Origin: Eutreptiella sp. 'Long Island Sound 2002'
Taxonomy: Eukaryota > Euglenozoa > Euglenophyceae > Eutreptiales > Eutreptiaceae
Direction: 5' to 3'
NCBI GenBank assembly: GCA_964036045.1
Contig: OZ038385.1
Span: 60,173,919 to 60,237,918 of the forward strand
Length of the DNA: 64,000 nucleotides
Shown here: positions 59,100-64,000 of the stretch, piece by piece
How positions within the stretch are numbered: the stretch's first letter is position 1
How the letters are laid out: the number at the start of each line of letters is the position of its first letter
Program-made: the position numbers and the translations under genes
Notes under the pieces: generated by a model
What the model was told of the DNA's origin: nothing
What the model saw: the letters and a program-made list of their open reading frames with translations, nothing else
Databases searched by the model: none

Positions 59100-59810
59100 T
59101 ATGTTGTGCTATTATGTGTGGGTGTGGGTGTGCGTGCTTGCGCGTGTGTGTAGTTGTGCCCATGCGCATGTGCGCAAGTGTAGATGGTTTGTTCGTTCTT
59201 GGTTTCTCTCATTTAGTGTGTTTGTATGTTTGCTTGTGTGTGTGTGGGGGGGGGGGTTGCTTGGATCGATGCGTGGGTGAAGGTGTCTTTGTGCGTGAGT
59301 GTTTGTGAGTGTGTGACTGCATGCTTTGGTTTCTGGTTGCCTAGGTTCGTGTGTGTATGTGGATTCGTGAATGTGTGTACGCGCAGGTATGTGTGTGTGT
59401 GTGTGTGTGTGTGTGTTGCAGCTGTTGTTTTGGATGGTGTTGTTGGTTTTGGTGTTGTGTGGCATAGGCTTTGATCCTGTGCGCATAACATTGTGTTTAT
59501 GGCTGCACATGCAGGTATGGTTGTGTTCGTGGTTGTGGCTGTGGTTCTGGGCTTGCGTAAGGTTGTTGCCATGGCCGTTGTGGTAGCTCTTGTTGTGGGT
59601 GTGGTTATGGTAGTGGCTGTGGTTGCGGCTTTGGGTGTGGGTGTGGGTGTCGGTGTCGGTGTGGGTGTGGGTGTGGGTGTGTTTCTGCAAGCTGTGTTGT
59701 GTGTGGATTTGGTTGTGGTTGTGTCAGTGTGTGTGGCCCTGGCTGTGGCGAAGGCTGCAGTTGTTCTTTGGGTTCTGGCTGTAGCTGTGGGGGGGGGGGG
59801 GGGGTTAAAG
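59100..59810. repeat. TG-rich simple sequence
   Basis: gtgtgtgtg and ggttgtggctgtggttgtgg-type repeats on the plus strand, including (GT)n at 59391-59415. It is the approximate reverse complement of 58407-58700. Confidence 0.85.
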
Positions 59811-59868
59811 AGCTGCAACGAGGGGGGCTCAATATACCATCCACCCCCTCCAAAACAAATCGCACCAA

Positions 59869-61975
59869 GTTTACAGTGACAGTGTACAGTGACAGTGTAC
59901 AATGACAGTGTACAGTGAGAGCATACAGTGAGTGTAGAGTGACAGTGTGGAGTGCTAGTGTAGAGTCTTGGCCGTTGTGGCGGACGCACTGTGTGTGCGG
60001 ACACATTCTATGAGACCTTGGGGAGTGCAGTGTACATTGTACAAGTGTACAGTGTACAATGTACAGTGTACAAGTGTACATTGTACAGTGTACAGTGACA
60101 ATGTACAGTGACAGTGTATAGTGACAGTGTGCAGTGGCAGTGTGCAGTGTGCAGTGACATCGTACAGTGCCAGAATACAGTGTACCATGTACAATGACAG
60201 TAGACAGTGACAGGATTGACGGTGTATATGGACAGTGTACAGTGACAGTGTACAGTGACAGTGTACAGTGACAGTGAACCATGAGTGAGCGCTCACGGAG
60301 CCATTTGGCGCGCTCAGTGAGCGCGCGAAACGGCGCAGTGAGCGCGCGAAACGGCTCAGTGAGCGCTCTGTGAGAGCGCCAAACGGCTCAGTGAGCACTC
60401 ACTGAGCGCCCGAACGCTTGCACTGTACGGTGTGCAGTGTGCATGACACAGTGTGCAGTGTGCATTACACAGTGTGTAGTGTGCGGTGCTGCGCACTGCA
60501 CACTGTGTACTGCACACTGCACACTGCACACTGTGTATTGCACACTGCACATTGTGTATTGCACACTGCACACTGTAATGCACACTGTACACTGTGTATT
60601 GCACACTGCACACTGCACACTGTGCAGTACAAATTGCACACTGCACACTGCACGCTGTGTATTGCACACTGCACACCGCACCCTGTGTAATGCACATTGG
60701 GTATTGCACACTGCACACAGTGCACTGTGCAATACCCAATGTGCAATACACAGGGTGCAGCGTGTGGTGTGCATGACACAGTGTGCAGTGTGCATTACAC
60801 AGTGTGCAGTGTGGATCACATCACACACGGCATACTACACCCTGTGTAGTGCACACAGTGTGCAGTGTGCAGTGTGCAATACACAGTGTGCAGTGTGCAG
60901 TGTGCAATACACAGTGTGCAGAGTGTATTACACAGTGTGCAGTGTGCATTACAGTGTGCAGTGTGCAATTTGTAACACACAGTGTGCAATGTGCAGTGTG
61001 CAATACACAGTGTGCAGTGTGCAGTGTGCAATACACAGTGTGCAGAGTGTATTACACAGTGTGCAGTGTGCATTACAGTATGCAGTGTGCACTGTGCAAT
61101 ACACAGTGTGCAGTGTGCAGTGTGCAATACACAGTGTGCAGTGTGCATTACAGTCTGCAGTGTGCAATTTGTAACACACCGTGTGCAGTGTGCAGTGTGC
61201 AATACACAGTGTGCAGTGTGCATTACAGTGTGCAGTGTGCAATTTGTAATGCACAGTGTGCAGTGTGCAATACAGAGTGTGCAGTGTGCAGTACACAATG
61301 TGCAGTGCGCGGTGTACACTGCCCACTACACGCTGTGTAATGCACACTGCACACTGTGTATTGCACACTGCACACTGCACACTGTGTATTGCACACTGGG
61401 TATTGCACACTGCACACAGTGTGCAGTGTGCAGTGTGCAATACACAGTGTGCAGTGTGCATTACACAGTGTGCAGTGTGCACTACAGTGTGCAATGTGCA
61501 TTACAGTGTGCAGTGTGCAATTTGTAACACACAGTGTGCAGTGTGCAGTGTGCAATACACAGTGTGCAGTGTGCAGTGTGCATTACAGTGTGCAGTGTGC
61601 ATTACAGCGTGCAGTATGCAATTTGTAATGCACAGTGTGCAGTGTGCAGTGTGCAATACACAGTGTGCAGTGTGCAATACACAGTGTGCAGTGTGCAATA
61701 CACAGTGTGCACTGGGCGCGCCAAACGGCGCAGTGAGCGCTCACTGAGTGCGCCAAATGGCTCAGTGAGCGCTCACTCATGGTTCACTGTCACTGTACAC
61801 TGTCACTGTACATTGTCACTGTACACTGTCCATGTACACTGTCAATCCTGTCACTGTCTACTGTCATTGTACATGGTACACTGTATTCTGGCACTGTACG
61901 ATGTCACTGCACACTGCACACTGCCACTGCACACTGTCACTATACACTGTCACTGTACATTGTCACTGTACACTT
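59869..61975. repeat. ACAGTG / TGCAGTG repeat complex with a ~250-bp inverted repeat
   Basis: The left arm (about 60070-60330, tacagtgacagtg units ending in aaccatgagtgagcgctc) is the near-perfect reverse complement of the right arm (about 61735-61975). Irregular blocks such as ggattgacggtgta and gaatacagtgtaccatg are matched too, so the arms are true duplicates. The ~1.4-kb spacer is made of cagtgtgcagtgtgcaatacac units that switch strand: reversed at about 60495-60720 and 61310-61420. Many Cys-rich ORFs here are artefacts of the repeat. Confidence 0.9.
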
Positions 61976-63484
61976 GGGGGCAGCTAGCGGCTTCTTTCGA
62001 GGCACCAAATCCTTAGCGATCCACTTTTCCTCACATGTATCACGGGTGAAGTACAATTTCCCATCAAACACATGGCCCAAGCCCAAAACTCTACATGCAC
62101 TCTTTGCCCATTCTACTTCCACATCAGGGTGATTCAACCGCCACAGCCTCTAGGCTTGAGAGTTGAGCAATCTCATGATCCACCGGAGTGACCCCATCAG
62201 GGCGTATGTACCGAATGTGGCAAAACCGCGGCCCATTTGGCGAAGGCCCCACAACAATGGCCAACACATGTGCACCAAGTGTGCGTGAGTGGTACCGTAC
62301 ATGGTCACCGGGAGAAAGCATCTTGGGTCTGAAGTAGCAACACAACACACCCATACAACGCCTTTGAAGAGAGAATATCACAGAACACACACAAGTGCTT
62401 GATTTGAAGTAATGGGAAAGCAATGCAAGGCCATGCGTAAATCAGATGGCCAACACAAACCTGCACAATACATGTTAACTAGAAAAACATGGAAGTGACA
62501 GTCTCCCGGATGGGTGGGGGGGATTGCAAGGGGGGGGGGGGGGTAAGGAGGAGGAACGGCCGACCTTTTCCCGCCAGCTACCGTGCAATGTTGTGGCTTC
62601 CGAAGAAGGAGTCACAACACAACACGGTGGTGTCTGGGATTTGCATCGCCCACAAACGAACGATGCCTTTGGCATCTAGATTGCCGCTGCAGGAGCCGTA
62701 GTGGCGTAGACGTCCACGGCAACCCGTATAGACGTACACGCCGAGGACGTACCCGTGTGTGTTGTCACACGGGACATACAATTTGATGCCGGTTGAGAAG
62801 GGTTTGCGGGCAATGTATTGGCAGAGACCCATGCTCCGCCCCCCGGTGTGGGGGCCTAGAGCCTTGTCTCCACATACAGCCCCGATCTCCCATGCGGCGG
62901 CGCAGGTTGCGTGGCATTCCTCCAAGAGGTCCGTGACATCCGTACGGAGGGCCTTTCGGAGGGCGTAGTACTTTCCTCTTGGTAAGAGGCTAGCCATGTA
63001 GCGGTTGTAGGCCAAGTTGTTCGTCTGCCATACCCCGTCGACTTGCATGGGTGTCACCATGCCGAGGCATATGAGGAAGGCGTTGTACCTAAACACCGGG
63101 GGGGGAAGTCCGGTACACTAGGCTAGGGCTAATGCTACGGCTACGACTGGTCGACTACGAGCAACGTACAGGCTACCTTTCCACGAGGTCCATGAGGCGG
63201 TATTTGTGTCCCGCCAGCAAAAGGGCGCGTTGGAGCCCTTCAATTGGTCGCATCATGTAGTCCTACACCTCATCTGTTGAGAACCTCTCTAACGACGACT
63301 TGCCAAGCCTGGTGCCATATTCAATGTTGGCGGCACATTGTGCTTTTGGCAGGGGACCCTTCTCAACGTCCGCTAGCTTGGGCATTTCAGTGAGCTGTTG
63401 ACAAAGTGTAATGTGCGTGCTGTAGGACGCCTGTGACACGTAGGACACGTGCAACAACTTTGGAGCCATAGGATTTGATGACAC
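61940..63484 (-). pseudogene. PiggyBac-like transposase gene, decayed
   Basis: Three exons on the minus strand. Exon a (about 63484-63177) ends MMRPIEGLQRALLLAGHKYR, then LMDLVE. Exon b (63088-62582) reads YNAFLICLGM, TNNLAYNRYMAS, GDKALGPHTGGRSMGLCQYI, KPFSTGIKLYVPCD, GYVLGVYVYTG and LCCDSFFGSHNIA. Exon c (from 62328) reads PKMLSPGDHVRYHSRTLGA. Introns 63089-63176 (gtagcc...tttag) and 62329-62581 (gtagct...cttcag) join in phase. The spacing of the DK, KP-GIKLYV, GYVL-YTG and DSFF blocks matches DDE_Tnp_1_7 (PiggyBac) transposases. Exon c adds a chromo/Tudor-like domain. An in-frame TAG (about 63265) and a frameshift near 62143 inactivate it, and its 3' end runs into the ACAGTG array at 61975. 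Confidence 0.65.
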
Positions 63485-63650
63485 GGAGGACGTGCAGGAC
63501 GTGGCTGACAGTGCCAGACAGCTCCAGAGCCAGGATTGTGCAGGACATGGAGGACGTGCAGGACACGCAGGACACTGCTGACAACAGTGTTGACGGGTGC
63601 TGACGACAATGCTTTGTTGATCACTTCCTGCACACTTTTGGAAACATTTC
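63485..63650. repeat. ggacgtgcaggac minisatellite
   Basis: Irregular units ggacgtgcaggac, ggacatggaggac and ggacacgcaggac over about 120 bp, immediately upstream of the readable PiggyBac-like frame. Confidence 0.6.
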
Positions 63651-64000
63651 GTAGGAGGCCTTAATTGCCCGCCCTGGTGACCCTCAAGAAGTCGAATTTG
63701 TTACCCCGAACTGGGGTGTTTTTTTAGGGTATGAAATGCAGGGGGGTGGAGGTCACTGTTTCAGTTGGTGTTTTAAAAGCCATTTTTTGAACCATACGAA
63801 TGTTGCAATTCTAAATAGTCAATTTCAACCCCCAAATTAGCCAAATTCCAAAAATGAAGCGAAATTTCGCCACTCCTTTGAAATTGGCCGATATCATACC
63901 CCTTTTTCATGCATTTTTTCTCTCATGAGACGCGAAATTTCGCCACTCTTTCATTTTTGTACGTTTTGATACCCTTATTGTGTATTTGTATATTTGTGTG
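63651..64000. other. AT-rich end of window, no gene
   Basis: The self-complementary motif gcgaaatttcgc followed by cactc occurs twice (63859-63875, 63932-63948), 73 bp apart. Nothing else is supported. Confidence 0.5.

Noticed and set aside
60388-61747. Many Cys-rich ORFs (VCSVQ, HCTLH types) up to 245 codons
   Set aside because: Pure products of TGCAGTG simple repeats read in several frames and both strands.

Overview
This is a eukaryotic nuclear window, very rich in repeats. There is no bacterial operon structure. Genes carry GT-AG introns, exons of one gene lie tens of kilobases apart, and nearly everything else is transposable-element or satellite DNA. The one recognisable host gene is a dUTPase whose sequence resembles the plant/green-algal type. 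Together with tyrosine-recombinase and PiggyBac-like elements, this fits a large-genome alga, perhaps a green (prasinophyte-like) one. That assignment is inference; the sequence does not name the organism.

Layout. 1-7.5 kb is extremely GC-rich. It holds one three-exon gene (49-3365, +) for a 1061-residue low-complexity protein of unknown function, then a 1.07-kb tandem duplication (3457-5598). 7492-10879 (-) is the 5' part of a retrotransposon: Gag, CCHC knuckle, aspartic protease and a methyltransferase-like domain, with no reverse transcriptase. From 14.6 to 46.7 kb the minus strand carries the dUTPase gene. Three exons (46581-46672, 18154-18365, 14623-14813) join in phase into an intact 164-residue enzyme with all five family motifs. 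The introns are 28.2 kb and 3.3 kb.

The 28-kb intron is a stack of insertions. (1) A 3.94-kb foldback-type DNA element (26069-30006) has arms studded with a 20-bp perfect palindrome and sits in a 3-bp ATT target duplication. (2) A tyrosine-recombinase retrotransposon on the minus strand (30742-42212) has split direct repeats (A1 ... B1-A2-B2) and gene order Gag, recombinase, RT/RNase H. (3) Inside its recombinase gene lies a 5.15-kb DNA transposon (35657-40808) with inverted ends and a multi-exon transposase-like gene of no family I recognise. Removing it with one TG dinucleotide rejoins the recombinase reading frame. (4) There are also LINE reverse-transcriptase fragments, tRNA-like SINE copies and G-tract-punctuated tandem arrays.

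47.9-54.5 kb is a satellite array of about 1.13-kb units containing short TTAGGG-like runs. 54.7-56.5 kb repeats the 42.9-44.2 kb module. 58.4-62 kb is simple-sequence DNA, including a 1.9-kb inverted repeat of ACAGTG/TGCAGTG motifs. 61.98-63.5 kb (-) is a decayed PiggyBac-like transposase gene with three recognisable exons. All transposon genes here are damaged by stops or frameshifts. The dUTPase gene is intact and is probably the only conserved host gene in the window.
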